Positions 1-10,802 of a DNA stretch of 64,000 bases are shown here, piece by piece (the stretch's first letter is position 1; each line of letters starts with the position of its first letter). A program made the position numbers and the translations under genes. Source of the DNA: Phocoena phocoena. Lineage: Eukaryota; Chordata; Mammalia; Artiodactyla; Phocoenidae. The notes below the pieces were generated by a model. It was given only the letters and a program-made list of their open reading frames with translations. It did not search any database and was not told where the DNA came from. The DNA is taken from NCBI RefSeq assembly GCF_963924675.1, contig NC_089221.1:88098296-88162295 (forward strand), read 5' to 3'.

Positions 1-95
1 CTCCACAGCGGACAACAAGAAAGCTACACCTGACGCGGGCATTGTCCTGGGCACACTTCGCTCCCTCCCGCGCTCCGAATAGCGGCGGGTTTCAG
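1..95. other. CpG-dense segment at left edge
   Basis: Nine CpG dinucleotides fall within about 90 bases, for example in GACGCGGG and CCGCGCTCCG. The rest of the window is strongly CpG-depleted outside SINEs. No SINE or other repeat matches this segment. It may be the shore of a CpG island lying to the left, but the window cuts it off and nothing shows a transcription start. Confidence 0.4.
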
Positions 96-1096
96 CCAGT
101 TTGAATTAGGGAGCCAAACTGCATCTGCAGCCAACAGCTGGAATTCAGCAACTGTCGTTAATCCACCTTAATTGCTTATTATTCTATCAGTTCTCATTTG
201 TGCTTTTGTTATTCAAAGTGATTTTCCCTACACACACAACCAAGCATGGTTTTTGCAAGCTGTGGCCAAAGAATTCTTGTGTTTCAATCCCAGGGCTGTT
301 ACTGTTTTGTTTTGAAACGAAAACACATTGACACTGGATTTAAAAAAATAATAAAGTTAGCAGCGATGCCCACAGATGGACTGACATTGGCCTGTGTGTA
401 CACAGAGATGCGGATATGAGCCACCTCTAAATGAGAACAAGGCTTCTGTGGGTGCTTTAATTAGAGTGGCAGTTAGCGTGGTTGCTGTTTTCCCTAAACA
501 ATTCTTCTCCTCCTTGCTTTAAGGAGGGATTTTCACTCTACCACTTTTATTGCCCTGGTGAATAAATGAGATCCCAGGATTCCAGGGAGAAAAAAAATAA
601 CCAATATAAATGCATCAGGTGCAAATGACCAAGGTAAATAGGCCCACGGAGACTGTAGAGCTGGCAACAGCAACTGGAATATCTGAGGGCAGCCAGCAGG
701 AGAACGCCCACGGGTCACGGCCCCAGTTCTGCAGTGCACTAGGCGAGTTCAGCCCAGATCATCCATCCTGCAGCCTGCAGGAAGGAATCCACAACACAAG
801 GCAGTTGTGACTTGGCATTGACAATATTCTTACTAAAGCTTCAGTTGCAGCTTTTCTCTGACTCTTTTTAATTCTCCCAAATGCCACTCCTTGGTAGCAT
901 CTCTCAAAGCAGATTCCCCCATCCAGGGAGACCACCACAATATAACCACCTCCATCTATAAATTGATCCCCAGTAATCACCTGTTTTGTGAGATTTTGCT
1001 TATCATCTACAGTAAGTCAAAACCAATGCAAATGTATCATTAGTAAGTATGATCCGAAAGGCATGAAGACTGATCTTTCATCTCTTCTGTACAAGA
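96..1096. other. Single-copy sequence, nothing recognised
   Basis: AT-rich sequence with short frames only (the longest under 75 codons, unrelated to known proteins). I see no SINE, LINE or LTR signature. Short A-runs near 340 and 590 carry no target-site duplication. Confidence 0.5.
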
Positions 1097-1124
1097 TGTG
1101 TGTGTATATGTGTATATATATATA

Positions 1125-1161
<37 letters not shown>
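1097..1161. repeat. (TG)n/(TA)n microsatellite
   Basis: A compound alternating purine-pyrimidine tract: short TG and TATG units pass into an uninterrupted run of more than ten TA units (1136-1160). It is likely length-polymorphic and prone to cruciform or slipped structures. Confidence 0.95.
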
Positions 1162-1163
<2 letters not shown>

Positions 1164-1538
1164 CAAATATCCCCTAAGGAATGCATTTGTGGCTCTGCAT
1201 AATCTTCTCACCATAACAGTTGACTGCAAAGTCCTTCTTATTCTCTAATGATTGTACCAGCATAAGCCTAGTCCCCTGTAAGCTTGGTACAAAGCAGAGA
1301 CCTATCACACACTTGTGTCTTCCACAGTGCCTCACTCTTTACTGAACTGAATTCAATTTTCTCTAGATGAGGAGAGACAGGGTTCTGTATTAGCCTGGAC
1401 TTATGTCCACCTCGCACTGTCCTCACAAGGTGTGGCTGTCTTACCTCTTACCTTCTTCTGGGTCTATCCTGAAGGCATAGTTGTTAGCCTTATTTATTTC
1501 CCTATTTGTGTCACTGAATCAAGTCCCTTAAAAATTAG
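1162..1538. other. Single-copy sequence
   Basis: No recognised element. It ends in the left target-site copy (1530-1538) of the SINE that follows. Confidence 0.4.
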
Positions 1539-1701
1539 TCGGCTCGCTCCACAACAAGAGAAGCCACCGCAATAAGAAGCCCACACACCGCGATGAAGAG
1601 TAGCCCCCGCTCGCCACAACTAGAGAAAGCCCGCACGCAGCAACGAAGACCCAATGCAGCCAAAAATAAATAAATAAAATAAATAAATTTATTAAAAAAA
1701 A
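1539..1701 (+). mobile_element. CHR SINE, 3' half only (5'-truncated)
   Basis: Only the tRNA-unrelated 3' half is present: it starts in the 'CCACAACAAGAGAAGCC' region and ends with a (AAATA)n tail and a poly(A) run. AAAAATTAG (1530-1538) and AAAAACTAG (1702-1710) look like a target-site duplication with one mismatch, so truncation probably occurred at insertion. The tRNA-like head with its A and B boxes is missing, so it cannot be transcribed from its own pol III promoter. Confidence 0.85.
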
Positions 1702-1710
1702 AAAAACTAG

Positions 1711-4529
1711 CCTGCTCTGCCAGGACTAGAACATGAGACACTGCAGGCGACTGAACATATGTGCAAACATGAGCTATATTATGACAAAGGTCTTTAAGGG
1801 ATATTTGTCTTGCCCTTAAATCACCCTGACTCTGTTTCTTTTCAGCAAGAGCTGAAAAAAAAATTTTTTTTAAAAAGTGTTTCCTGGGAATGTTTCAGCG
1901 AGGACCATTCATCCTGGAGCCTACAGGAAGAAACCTGTGAACCAGCGGGGAGAATTTACGTTCAAATAGCTTTTGTTTCGAACTCTTACCATTTATTCTT
2001 ATCTGGTATGGTCTTGGTTTTATGCCTCCTGTTTTAAGGTACTTACCGGGCTAGGTAAGGAAGTATTGTATGCATGATATAAACGAACGTGAGGACGATT
2101 TCTACAAGCCTTCTTGGGCATATCCTTCAAGTGTCATTTCCTAAAGACCACAGACCCTTGCTAAAACCATTTATTCGTATGGCTTAAGCCTCGTTCACAG
2201 AAAGTGAATCAACTGTATGATTTTTAAGTATCGTTTTCAAACAGTCCTTTGCTCATTCAGGATATTTCTTACTGTCTTCATACTATCAACTATATAACCA
2301 GCAAACTATAGCCTTTATCTGTAAATTAAGCCTCTTATTCAATTTGTAGAACAACTGTTATGTGGTTTGGTGATGATCTGCAGGAGTTTTAAATACATTA
2401 TATCCTGTTATATTAGAGATGACATGTAACTGCAAATATTACAGCTTATTAAATCAGCCTCACATTCATCAGTTCAGTAGCAATGAATCAAATTGCCCTG
2501 ATTAGCAAAGAAATTCCCAGAAACTATTTTTGCTCATTCAAGATTGGTGATTTTAATCCTTTAAAAAATATTATAGTTCATACTTTATTTAAGCACAGTC
2601 ATTCACTATTTGTTTAAAAATTTTTTAACTGTAATAACATTTTAATACAGTCATTATTAACTAAAATTTTAGATATATACTATACACTACATTTCTGCTC
2701 TGGTACCTTAACCCTCACTTCACTGAGCCTGTGATGATTTTCATAACGAAAATTAAAGAATGCTGAGTTTGTATGTGAAAGATAGGGGTGGAGGAAACTA
2801 CCCCACTTTAATTCATGGCATTACAATTTAAAAAAGAGAACACGTCATCAAAATGATAGGTGACAACTAGGTGGAAAAAAAGTAGCAGATCTAGGATCCT
2901 GTGAGATTTTTTTTTAAATCAAATTTAAACTCTTTCTTGCCTTAAAGACAAGATCTGCAGCTGAAACAATTCTATACTCCCCCCCACCCCAACCCTTAGA
3001 AGCTGAATTCAAGGAGGAATCCCCTATGTGATGGGTTTCTAAGATGACCCTGGGCACTTCCTACACAAGTCCGTTAATTACGCCAACCTGCAGCTGTTAG
3101 TGCCAAGACGTTGTTCCCTTTCCCCCAACACAGGGCGGTAACCAATCCTCTCACTTCACTGATCTAATTTCGGTTTTCAAGCGCCCTGGCAATCCACTGC
3201 GCCTCCTTCCCTCACCTCCCCACCTCTGATTCTTTCAGAAAACGAGATGAAGCTAATTTATGTTCATTTTCTCCATTTCCCCTCACGCCTTGTGTTTAGA
3301 CCAGTCTCATCTTAGCCATGAGCTAACGATACCATCATCATTTAGAAAGAACCCTCATCATAGTGCTGTCAGCATCAAAACTGTTCCTCAACATTCTAAA
3401 TTCATCTAGCACATCTTCCCCATCTGATGCAAATGAGCTAGCAATAATTTTAGTGGAGTAGGCAGCGCTTTAAAGAATTGTGAGCCTGATCCTGAGGAGG
3501 TTTACACAGTACATTACAGAGCACAGCTGTATCCTGTTGTTTCGTCTGTGGGGCTTTTGACAGCACATGACTATAGCTGCTGAAAAGCATGTACACGGGG
3601 TTGATATATACACACATACATACATACTCGGGACGTGTGGAGCAGAATGTGGCCGTGCTTTAAGTGTATCAAACTATGACTTCTAAATTCCTTTCCGTCA
3701 AATGCCAGTAGAAGCACTTGATAAATGGTCCCTAGGGAGCACTTCTCATTGCCTCAGGATGGAATGGCTTGCAGGCATAAGACACTCCATCAATATAGAG
3801 AGCTGGCAGATTGAAAGGCAGGACTATCCCTGGTACGGTGCCTCTGCTTACTAAGAGCAGCAGCGTTCCAATCCTCTTCCCATTCGTCTCCTACAAAAAC
3901 CACTCCTCTGAGAGGCACGCCAGTCAACAGACGGTCTCTGGCTAAGGTGTAATCAGGAGCAGCTTGCTAAATTTACCCAAGACAAATAGAATTATAGGCT
4001 CTTGCCGGAGTCTGAAATTGAATTGAGAACTTGGGTGGTAGATAATGGAAACTAAACTAGAGGAGCTCAAAATGCATCACAGCACGTTGGGAGAGGGCCG
4101 GCATGGGATGAAGTCTCTGCTCTGAACTTCTCTATTTACTACCAGGTCATCTATTTCCAATAATCCCATCTACCATGCAGGATGGTGTGCCCTCACTATC
4201 AAAGCTTCCAGAATTGGTACAATCATCACCAGCTAATGAAGACATGTGCCTTGATCAGATGTGCAGTGAACAGAATACTACCTGGTATTTTGACTATGTT
4301 TTGCCCAGTTACAACGCCTTACTTTTAGGATGACTGTAAAGTGTCAACAGTTTTCACCATTCTTGCATTTAGGAGGTAAGGGCTAAATTAAGGGCTCTGG
4401 ATAATCTTGATTTTTCTGAGCGCTGGTGTTCTTGAGTCTATCCCCAGAATTCCTCACTGTTTTGAATCATGTATTGCTTAGAATAATGGCAACAGAAAGC
4501 CTTAGAAATTGCCTGAAAAAAAAAGGCAG
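1711..4529. other. 2.8-kb repeat-poor, single-copy stretch
   Basis: No interspersed repeat is recognised in almost 3 kb, unusual for this window. A homopolymeric C-rich patch lies at 2979-2992, and a few (ATAC) units near 3608-3626. The part from about 3240 to 3570 has balanced composition and reads like conserved non-coding DNA, but conservation cannot be judged from one sequence. Confidence 0.45.
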
Positions 4530-4660
4530 CATAAAATTAGAGTAAATCATTTAACCTCTGCCTGGGTTTCACTACCTACATAGTAAGAACTGTGCTACCC
4601 TTACAGTATAAGGATGCTGTAAAAGTAAATGAGGCAAAATATGTAAAGACACTTAAGTTC
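4530..4660 (+). mobile_element. MIR fragment (weak)
   Basis: The order 'AAATCATTTAACCTCTGCCTG', then a 'TTTC..CTACCTACATAGTAAG' block, then AAATGAGGCAAAATATGTAAA follows the central core of mammalian-wide MIR. It is heavily diverged and its borders are approximate. Confidence 0.4.
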
Positions 4661-5067
4661 CAAAGAGATAAGGTCTTAAAAGGTAAGGCCATTTTTAACC
4701 CAAACTATCAGCAGTCACCTTAAATTATCCTCATAATCATTAATAATATTTATCACCAGTGAAACTTGTTTACCCACTTAAAAAACTTAAAATCTCAGGG
4801 ACAGCGTGCATGAAACTACCTTTAAATGAATAATTAGAAAATTCTCCTTTCTTCATGATAAAAATACCACACTCTGGAAAATTTTATTTTCATATATCAG
4901 TCAGGCTAACATTTTCAAACATCAGTTATATGAGAAGCGTCTGAAGGGTTTTCTGGTTTCTTTAGGTATTTTTGTTGTAACGAACCCTCTGCCATACAGG
5001 AAAGGAATCCCAAATGAAAAGTGTTTCTTGTGGCAGGATGAAGGTATTTGGGGAGAGAGTATTTTTT

Positions 5068-5491
5068 ACTTTATTTTTAAAAATTTATTTATTTATTTGG
5101 GTTTTTTTGACTGCGTTGAGGAGACAGTTTATTTTCTTAAATAAATTTATTTATTTATTTGGTTTTTTTTGACTGCGTTGGGTCTTCGTTGCTGAACGCG
5201 GGCTTTCTATTTGCGGTGAGCGGGGCTACTCTTTGTTGTGGTGCGCGGGCTTCTCATTGCGGTAGCTTCACTTGTTGCAGAGCACAGCCTCTAGGCACAT
5301 GGTCTTCAGTAGTTGGGGCACGCTGCCTCAGCAGTTGTGATTTGCAGGCTCTAGAGCACAGGCTCAGTAGTTGTGGCACACGGGCTTAGCTGCTCCATGG
5401 CATGTGGGATCTTCCCAGACCAGGGCTCAAACCTGTGTCCCCTGCACTGGCAGGCAGATTTCCCAACCACTGCGCCACCAGGGAAGTACCA
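5068..5491 (-). mobile_element. CHR SINE with a duplicated 3' tail
   Basis: Reading the minus strand, this is a long-form CHR SINE: tRNA-like head near 5470-5491, body, then an (AAATA)n tail. The 12-bp duplication AGAGTATTTTTT occurs exactly at 5056-5067 and 5492-5503. The tail occurs twice between these copies: the terminal block with 'GACTGCGTTG' and its ATTT tract is seen at 5158-5181 and again at 5084-5119. Both tails lie inside one target-site duplication, so they entered as one insertion or one copy was duplicated afterwards. Confidence 0.9.
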
Positions 5492-5503
5492 AGAGTATTT
5501 TTT

Positions 5504-5663
5504 AAATTATCTAAATAAGAGCTTCATTCTTCAGGCTTGCATTACAGACTGATAAAAGTATCTTTTAACATAATTGTTTTAAAGGTGGCCAATTTGAAAT
5601 GAAACTAAGTTTTTTGTTAAATGTATGCCATTAATGAATTTGACAAAATGTGTTCCTACTCTC
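5504..5663. other. Short single-copy spacer between two SINEs
   Basis: About 160 bp of host sequence between two independently inserted CHR SINEs of the same orientation. It ends in the target site of the second one. Confidence 0.6.
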
Positions 5664-5673
5664 AAGGAGGACA

Positions 5674-6008
5674 TTTTTTTTACAAAATAAATTTATTTAT
5701 TTATTTTTGGCTGCTTTGGGTCTTTGTTGCTGTGCATGGGCTTTCTCTACTTGTGGCAGGCGGGGGCTACTCTTCGCTGCAGTGCACGGGTTTCTCATTG
5801 CGGTGGCTTCTCCTGTTGCGGAGCATGGGCTCTAGGTGCATGGGCTTCAGTAGTTGTGGCTCGTGGGCTCTAGAGCGCAGGCTCAGTAGTTGTGGCGCAT
5901 GGGCTTAGCTGCTCCACGGCATGTGGGATCTTCCCAGACCAGGGCTCGGACCCGTGTCCCCTGCGTTGGCAGGTGGATTCTTAACCACTGCACCACCAGG
6001 GAAGTCCC
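5674..6008 (-). mobile_element. CHR SINE, full-length long form
   Basis: A minus-strand CHR element with complete head (ending '..CCACCAGGGAAGTCCC' on the plus strand), body and (AAATA)n tail. The target-site duplication AAGGAGGACA is exact at 5664-5673 and 6009-6018. It follows the CHR copy at 5068-5491 in the same orientation, but the two have different target sites, so they are separate insertions. Confidence 0.95.
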
Positions 6009-6199
6009 AAGGAGGACACATTTTTAGTTATATGTTATTAAAAAGAACTAGATGTTAGACCTACCTTGCTAAAATACATACCCTCTCTATAGGTAACTTT
6101 ATAGTTACCTATCCTTCTCTTATCTTCTTATATAGAAATAGAAGATGAAATACAGAAAACAACCATACTTGAATAAAATAAAGTAAAACAAATGAATTA

Positions 6200-6470
6200 C
6201 AGAAGTACACACAATTTGTATGCTTATAGGAATCAACATTTTGAGCAGCAGAATAATCTAATAAAAAGAGCACAGATACAGATACCTGATTACTACATAA
6301 ACCTGGGCAAATCATTTTAACTGCTCTGTGATTCAGTTTTCCCATCTGTAAAATCAGTAGAACAGGCTCCCTACCTATCCCCCTAAGGTGTTTGGTGAGA
6401 GACCAGGAAAAAGTGTTGAAGCCTATTTAGACATCAAGCCTAAAAGGTCTGGCACACATTTGTGGAAATA
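6200..6470 (+). mobile_element. MIR
   Basis: Contains the MIR core in order: 'CCTGGGCAAATCATTTTAAC', 'TTTTCCCATCTGTAAAAT', a 'CTACCTATCC' block and 'GTCTGGCACACA' near the 3' end. Diverged but clearly ordered. Confidence 0.7.
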
Positions 6471-6683
6471 CAATTATAATGATTTTTATTACTATATTAG
6501 TAGACTCTGAATTTTAATTGCTAGGAATAATTCTTGCTATTTGATTTTTAAATGCTTCAAAAATATAGCTATAACAGAAAAACCTAACATATAATTATTA
6601 GTAAAATTATGGCTGTATAATATCGTATTTATTATTCCATTATTGCTTCACTAAGCTATTATATGTAATTTAAAAGTAGCTTG

Positions 6684-6876
6684 AGGGGCTTCCCTGGTGG
6701 CGCAGTGGTTGAGAGTCCGCCTGCCGATGCAGGGGGCGCGGGTTCGTGCCCCGGTCTGGGAGGATCCCACGTGCCGCGGAGCGGCTGGGCCCGTGAGCCG
6801 TGGCCGCTGGGCCTGCGCGTCCGGAGCCTGTCCTCCGCAACGGGAGAGGCCGCGACGGTGAGAGGCCCGCGTAACG

Positions 6877-6910
<34 letters not shown>
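6684..6910 (+). mobile_element. CHR-2 SINE, short poly(A) form, CpG-rich copy
   Basis: A complete short-form element: tRNA-like head with A box (TGGCGCAGTGG) and B box (GGGTTCGTGCC), body, and end motif GTAACGCATA followed by about 30 A. AAAAGTAGCTTG is duplicated exactly at 6672-6683 and 6907-6918. Compared with the copy at 62592, it keeps CpG at several positions where that copy has CA or TG (for example around 6731 and 6847-6860). With the 62592 copy it shares CCTGTCCTCCGCA and the GTAACGCATA end, which the other short copies lack. Confidence 0.97.
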
Positions 6911-6913
<3 letters not shown>

Positions 6914-6918
6914 GCTTG

Positions 6919-7574
6919 TGTTTTGTGTGTTCTTAATTCAGTTTGTTCTGAAGAACGACTCTGACATTAATAATAAAAGGCCAAGTCCTGCAAAAAGAAA
7001 GCGCCCAATAAGGACTTGGCAATAATCTCAGTTTAAGGCAAAAATGCTATGAATTTTAACATGAGGGACCCGTTACATACTAAGTAAATATTCCTAGTTT
7101 ATAAGTTGTGAAGCAGTAGACATTGTATATCTATGAGAAAAAATACTGCTCATTATATGAAAGGCAATTTTAAATAATATCAAATGATTTAACTTACAAT
7201 GACTCAGGAGAGCTTCATGGCATATTATTAATTTCATTAGAGAAGAAACTGTATCCTGCTCATAAGATGTGAAACTACGAACGACACTGTGTACTGACTC
7301 TCCATGCAACAAATCTGCAAACACTGCCTATGGCATGCTGTATGAGAAATCTAGGCAGCTAGAAATCACAACAGACAAGAAGTTTCAGGTCATTGATCTT
7401 AGAATTGGAAAATTTCCCCTAGTGAGCCAAAATGAACCCAGTGCATAGCATCAACACACACCCACTCCCTCCCACCCCGTCAAATAGCCTATCACTGAGA
7501 GATATCATTAGAAAATGCAGCCTTCTGTAATAGATAAGGTATGAATACATAACTAATTCATTGGTGGCAACGTT
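6919..7574. other. Single-copy AT-rich sequence
   Basis: No repeat signature. An open frame on the minus strand (7094-7324) has no recognisable features and I do not regard it as a gene. Confidence 0.45.
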
Positions 7575-7640
7575 CAATCATTCAGTAAATATTCATAGAA
7601 CACCATCTATATGCATGGCACCTTGAGAATCAATAGTAAG
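7575..7640 (-). mobile_element. L2 3'-end fragment
   Basis: 'ATTCAGTAAATATTCATAGA' followed by 'CACCATCTATATGCATGGCAC' is the reverse complement of the terminal L2 segment that normally ends in TGCTCAATAAATATTTGTTG. Very short. Confidence 0.45.
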
Positions 7641-7905
7641 AGATATAAAATAACTAATAATTATTAAGCATTTTCTCTTCTAAATCCTTTATTTAACTCA
7701 CGTAACCTCCCCTCCTTCCTTTCTCTCTTCCTCTCTTTCCCTACCTTTTCCCACATTATCATTCCCATATTCCATTTGAGAAAACTGAAGTACAAAATGA
7801 CTAAATAACTTTCCCAAATTGATAGAGCTAATAAGAGACAGAGGCAAGACTTGAACCCAGGCCTTCTGACCCCAGTCTGCACACCCGATCACTAGGCCAT
7901 ACTGC
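7641..7905 (-). mobile_element. MIR
   Basis: Reads in reverse MIR order: TATTAAGCATTTTCT, then CATTTGAGAAAACTGAAG, then 'CAAATTGATAGAGCTAATAA' and CTTGAACCCAGGCCTTCTGA, ending near the complement of the tRNA head. A CT-rich insertion at about 7707-7745 interrupts it. Confidence 0.7.
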
Positions 7906-8009
7906 TGTAAAGGAGAACCACGAAGGAGGCATGGGGAACACCCCCAGCTCTATGGCATTCGGGCTTAATAGCGCCGTTCCCGCTGCCTGCAATGATTCGC
8001 TGGCCCCTT

Positions 8010-8170
8010 GAACCCTCCCCAGATCTCCCTCAGAAACAGCTGTCCACTCCCTCCTCTGGTCTACCAAGGTGCCTTGTACATATTCCAATATTTGCACTTA
8101 TCAGATCTATAATTGTAAGTACTTGCCTGAATATTTGACCGTTTTATGTTTGGGGCCTGGTCTAGAATGC
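8010..8170 (+). mobile_element. L2-like fragment (weak)
   Basis: The order 'GTGCCTTGTACATATT', GCACTTATCAGAT, then TTGTAAGTACTTGCCTG resembles the segment before the L2 3' end. Too diverged to be certain. Confidence 0.3.
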
Positions 8171-8224
8171 AGCATCCAATTGGTGCAGTAATTAAAAGAT
8201 TAACCTGTTCTTAGAACATGGCAG

Positions 8225-8780
8225 CTTAGTAGGAGAAACAGCCCCAAATCTACTGGCATACATGTCTGTGCTTGTTAAAGGCAGCCTGTGATAACGATAA
8301 ATAAGAATAAGGGTTACAGCAGCAGAGCTTGCCAAATTATGGATTGGGGTGAAGATGGGGCTTGAAACTGACTCCGTCTAGCCTTAAAGAATGGGAATGA
8401 GTCTGATAACTGGAGGAGAAGAGAGGTAGTCTGGGGGGCAGAGGAGCAGGGGCAATGGCGTAGAGAAGGGATTGCCTGAGGCATGTCGAGGTGGGTCAGG
8501 CAGACCCATCTGCAAACAGACATGGCATATTCAGGGGGGATTCAGTGCGAGGAAAAGTGAGGAAGGCAGCCGATGGGCAGAATGTGTATCCAGTCCCTTT
8601 AATGCCAAGCTGAGAAGCCTCAAGTATATTCCTTGGGACACTGAAGAGTTTTGAGCTTGAGAGTAACATGACCAGAAGAGCAAGATAGGAAAAACAGTTT
8701 GCGTTGCAGGAAAGACCAAAGTGAATGTTGAAAAATATGAAAAATCTAGTTTTTAAGGGTGCAATCTACTCAGAATTTCT
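8225..8780 (-). mobile_element. L2, internal 3' region
   Basis: Reverse complement of L2 is recognisable from its G-rich sense: 'GGGGCAATGGC', GGCATATTCAGGG, CCACTGAAG-like ACACTGAAGAGTTTTGAG, then GTAACATGACCAGA. The fragment lacks the L2 3' terminus and is ancient and strongly diverged. Confidence 0.6.
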
Positions 8781-8869
8781 TTAGTAAGAAAAAAGGCAGC
8801 TGCTACATTCATCACTTGCTGAAATATCCCAACTTTCTCCACCAAGCAAGTTACTATAACCAGTAGTTT

Positions 8870-8937
8870 CTTTTCTTTTTTTTGGCTGTTTTTTAAAATT
8901 TTTATTGGGGTATAGTTGATTTACAGTGTTGTGTTAG
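8870..8937 (-). mobile_element. L1 3' end, extremely 5'-truncated
   Basis: On the minus strand this is the last few tens of bases of a cetartiodactyl-type L1 3' UTR ('CAACTATACCCCAATAAAAA') followed by A-rich sequence. The same terminus closes the L1 at 22124-23213. TAACCAGTAGTTT (8857-8869) and TAACCATTAGCTTT (8938-8951) look like an imperfect target-site duplication, giving an insertion of under 70 bp. Confidence 0.75.
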
Positions 8938-9214
8938 TAACCATTAGCTTTTAATGTAAGTAAAAATTCATTTAACACTCATTGCTGCCATTTTATCCTA
9001 TGTACAAAGGATACAAAAATGATACCATTACTTTTAGTGATAAGAATCTCACTTTTTGAAAAGGAACAGAATATGGAATAAAGAAGAAATTCATAAAAAT
9101 GTTCACAGATTTGTTTGCAAAGGTCAGCAAAGGAAAACAACTATTCTTCTATAATATAAACTGTCAAAAGAAAAAAATACATTTGTTCAACAACCAATTA
9201 TACAACCAGAGAAT

Positions 9215-9370
9215 AGAAAAGGACGTTAGAAGAAATTTAATCCCACAGCATTTTACAGATGATTAAATTGAGAGGACCAGAGAAGTTAAGCAATCAGTCC
9301 CAGGTCACACAGAAGGTTGCTAGTATTTTATGGAATACAAATCTAGTCTCCAAACTCTGCTTTGCCTCTG
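9215..9370 (-). mobile_element. MIR
   Basis: CATTTTACAGATGATTAAAT, then GAGAAGTTAAGCAA, then 'CAGGTCACACAGAAGG' is the reverse-strand MIR core in the right order and spacing. Confidence 0.7.
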
Positions 9371-10315
9371 CCATCTTTTACAGATATAAATGTGAGTACA
9401 CTATAAAAATAATTTCTAGTACATTTTGACACAAAACGAATTTTAACTCTTTAATAATATCTACATGAACTTTAAAAGATTAAAACGATAGGACTAATGA
9501 AAATGGAACGTTCATTCAGCAGCCTATATAAGAAAGAACCTAGGCAGTTAATGTGGGGATGGCGGAAGGTTCAGATATAAATAAGGAAAGATGCCAAGCC
9601 CTACTCCCTAGACATTCACAGTCTCTGAGATGTGTTGTAAGTGTAAAATACACATCAGATTTTGAAGACAGTACAAAAAAATGTAAAACACCTTATTAAT
9701 ATTTTATATTGATTAGGTGGTAAAATAATATTTTGGATACACTGGTTTAAACATAAAAATTATTTTACCTCCCTTTTTTTGTACTTGAAACTTAAAGTCA
9801 CATATGCGGTTCACATTATATTTCCACTGGACAATGTTGCTCTAGAGAAACAGCAAGGAGATTAGCCAGCTGTGGGCTCTGGCCTGCCCATGAAGGCCAG
9901 GAAAGAAGACAAGACGTAATCTAACCATTACAGAGATAAGGATCTTAGGAGAAAAAAGAGACTAGTCTTCAAGGCATTATGTTATCTCACAGGAAAAAAT
10001 TTGGGGAGTTATGCACAGGAAAGGAATCTCTCCCATCATCTTCGGAACTTCACAATACAATGCCTTTGGGCAAATCAGATCACCTCCCTCCTCCCACTGA
10101 ACTAAACCTGCAGTTTATCTTTCTGTTCATTCTCTGTGGAACCATGAGCCAAGTGAAGTGCACATGGATGGCTTCTTAGAACCGAAAGCATGCCTGTCCT
10201 TATATTAGAAAAGCAACCACCTTCAGTGACCACAGTTACAATGGGAACATCCTAGGTCCTCATTCACAAGGTCACCAGATTATAGAAGCAGCTCTCTGGA
10301 TAATTAAGTACAATA

Positions 10316-10317
<2 letters not shown>
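9371..10317. other. Single-copy sequence
   Basis: No recognised element. Frames are short. An A/T-rich part near 9650-9780 grades into more balanced sequence before the CA tract. Confidence 0.45.
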
Positions 10318-10371
<54 letters not shown>

Positions 10372-10375
10372 ACAC
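10318..10375. repeat. (CA)n microsatellite
   Basis: About 23 perfect CA units followed by an AA interruption and six further CA units. Long and nearly pure, so probably length-polymorphic and able to adopt Z-DNA. Confidence 0.97.
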
Positions 10376-10393
10376 GAGATATCATCACAGAGT

Positions 10394-10793
10394 TGTTAGG
10401 TATTATTTAAAAAGAGACACAGGCCCCAAATCAAATTACTTATGCTAAGCCCACACCACCAAACCAAGACTTAATACCTAACCTAATCACAGTTTCAACC
10501 TCCCCCAGGAATGTAACCTTAACCCGTCAGTCTGGAATTTCCTAGTCAGCACTAGTGAGGTAATCTACCTAATAGACCCCTTTTGTCCCCTAAGGGAAGG
10601 TAGGGAACCTTGCCTAAAACAATCCATTCTTTCCTCATCCCTCCCCAGTTTCTCCCTATAAAAGTCTTCCATTTCGTACAGCGCCTCGGAGCTCCTTTCT
10701 ATTTCCTAGGTGGGATGCTGCCCAATTTATAAACCATTGAATAAAGCCAATTAGGTCTTTAAATTTACTCAGCTGAATTTTTTTTTTTAAACA
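10394..10793 (+). mobile_element. Solo LTR of an endogenous retrovirus
   Basis: A unit of about 400 bp with LTR architecture: it starts TG (10394), has a TATA box TATAAAAG (10657-10664), a poly(A) signal AATAAA (10740-10745) about 80 bp downstream, and ends in T-rich sequence then AAACA. The 'AATAAAGCCAATTAGGTCTT' R/U5 block recurs in artiodactyl and cetacean ERV LTRs. No internal retroviral sequence lies on either side, so it is a solo LTR. I could not find a convincing 4-6 bp target-site duplication, so the ends may be off by some bases. Family unassigned. Confidence 0.7.
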
Positions 10794-10802
10794 CTTTAAA
10801 CA

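Noticed and set aside
1810..2037. 75-codon frame with a hydrophobic end, considered as a small membrane protein
   Set aside because: No start-context, splice or homology support; composition is typical of T-rich intergenic DNA.
6684..6760. tRNA-like A and B boxes, considered as a tRNA gene
   Set aside because: They are the head of a CHR SINE; there is no cloverleaf acceptor stem and the sequence continues into the SINE body. Same for all other SINE heads.
10318..10375. Regular short repeats, considered as a CRISPR array
   Set aside because: Pure dinucleotide microsatellite in a mammalian genome; no spacers.
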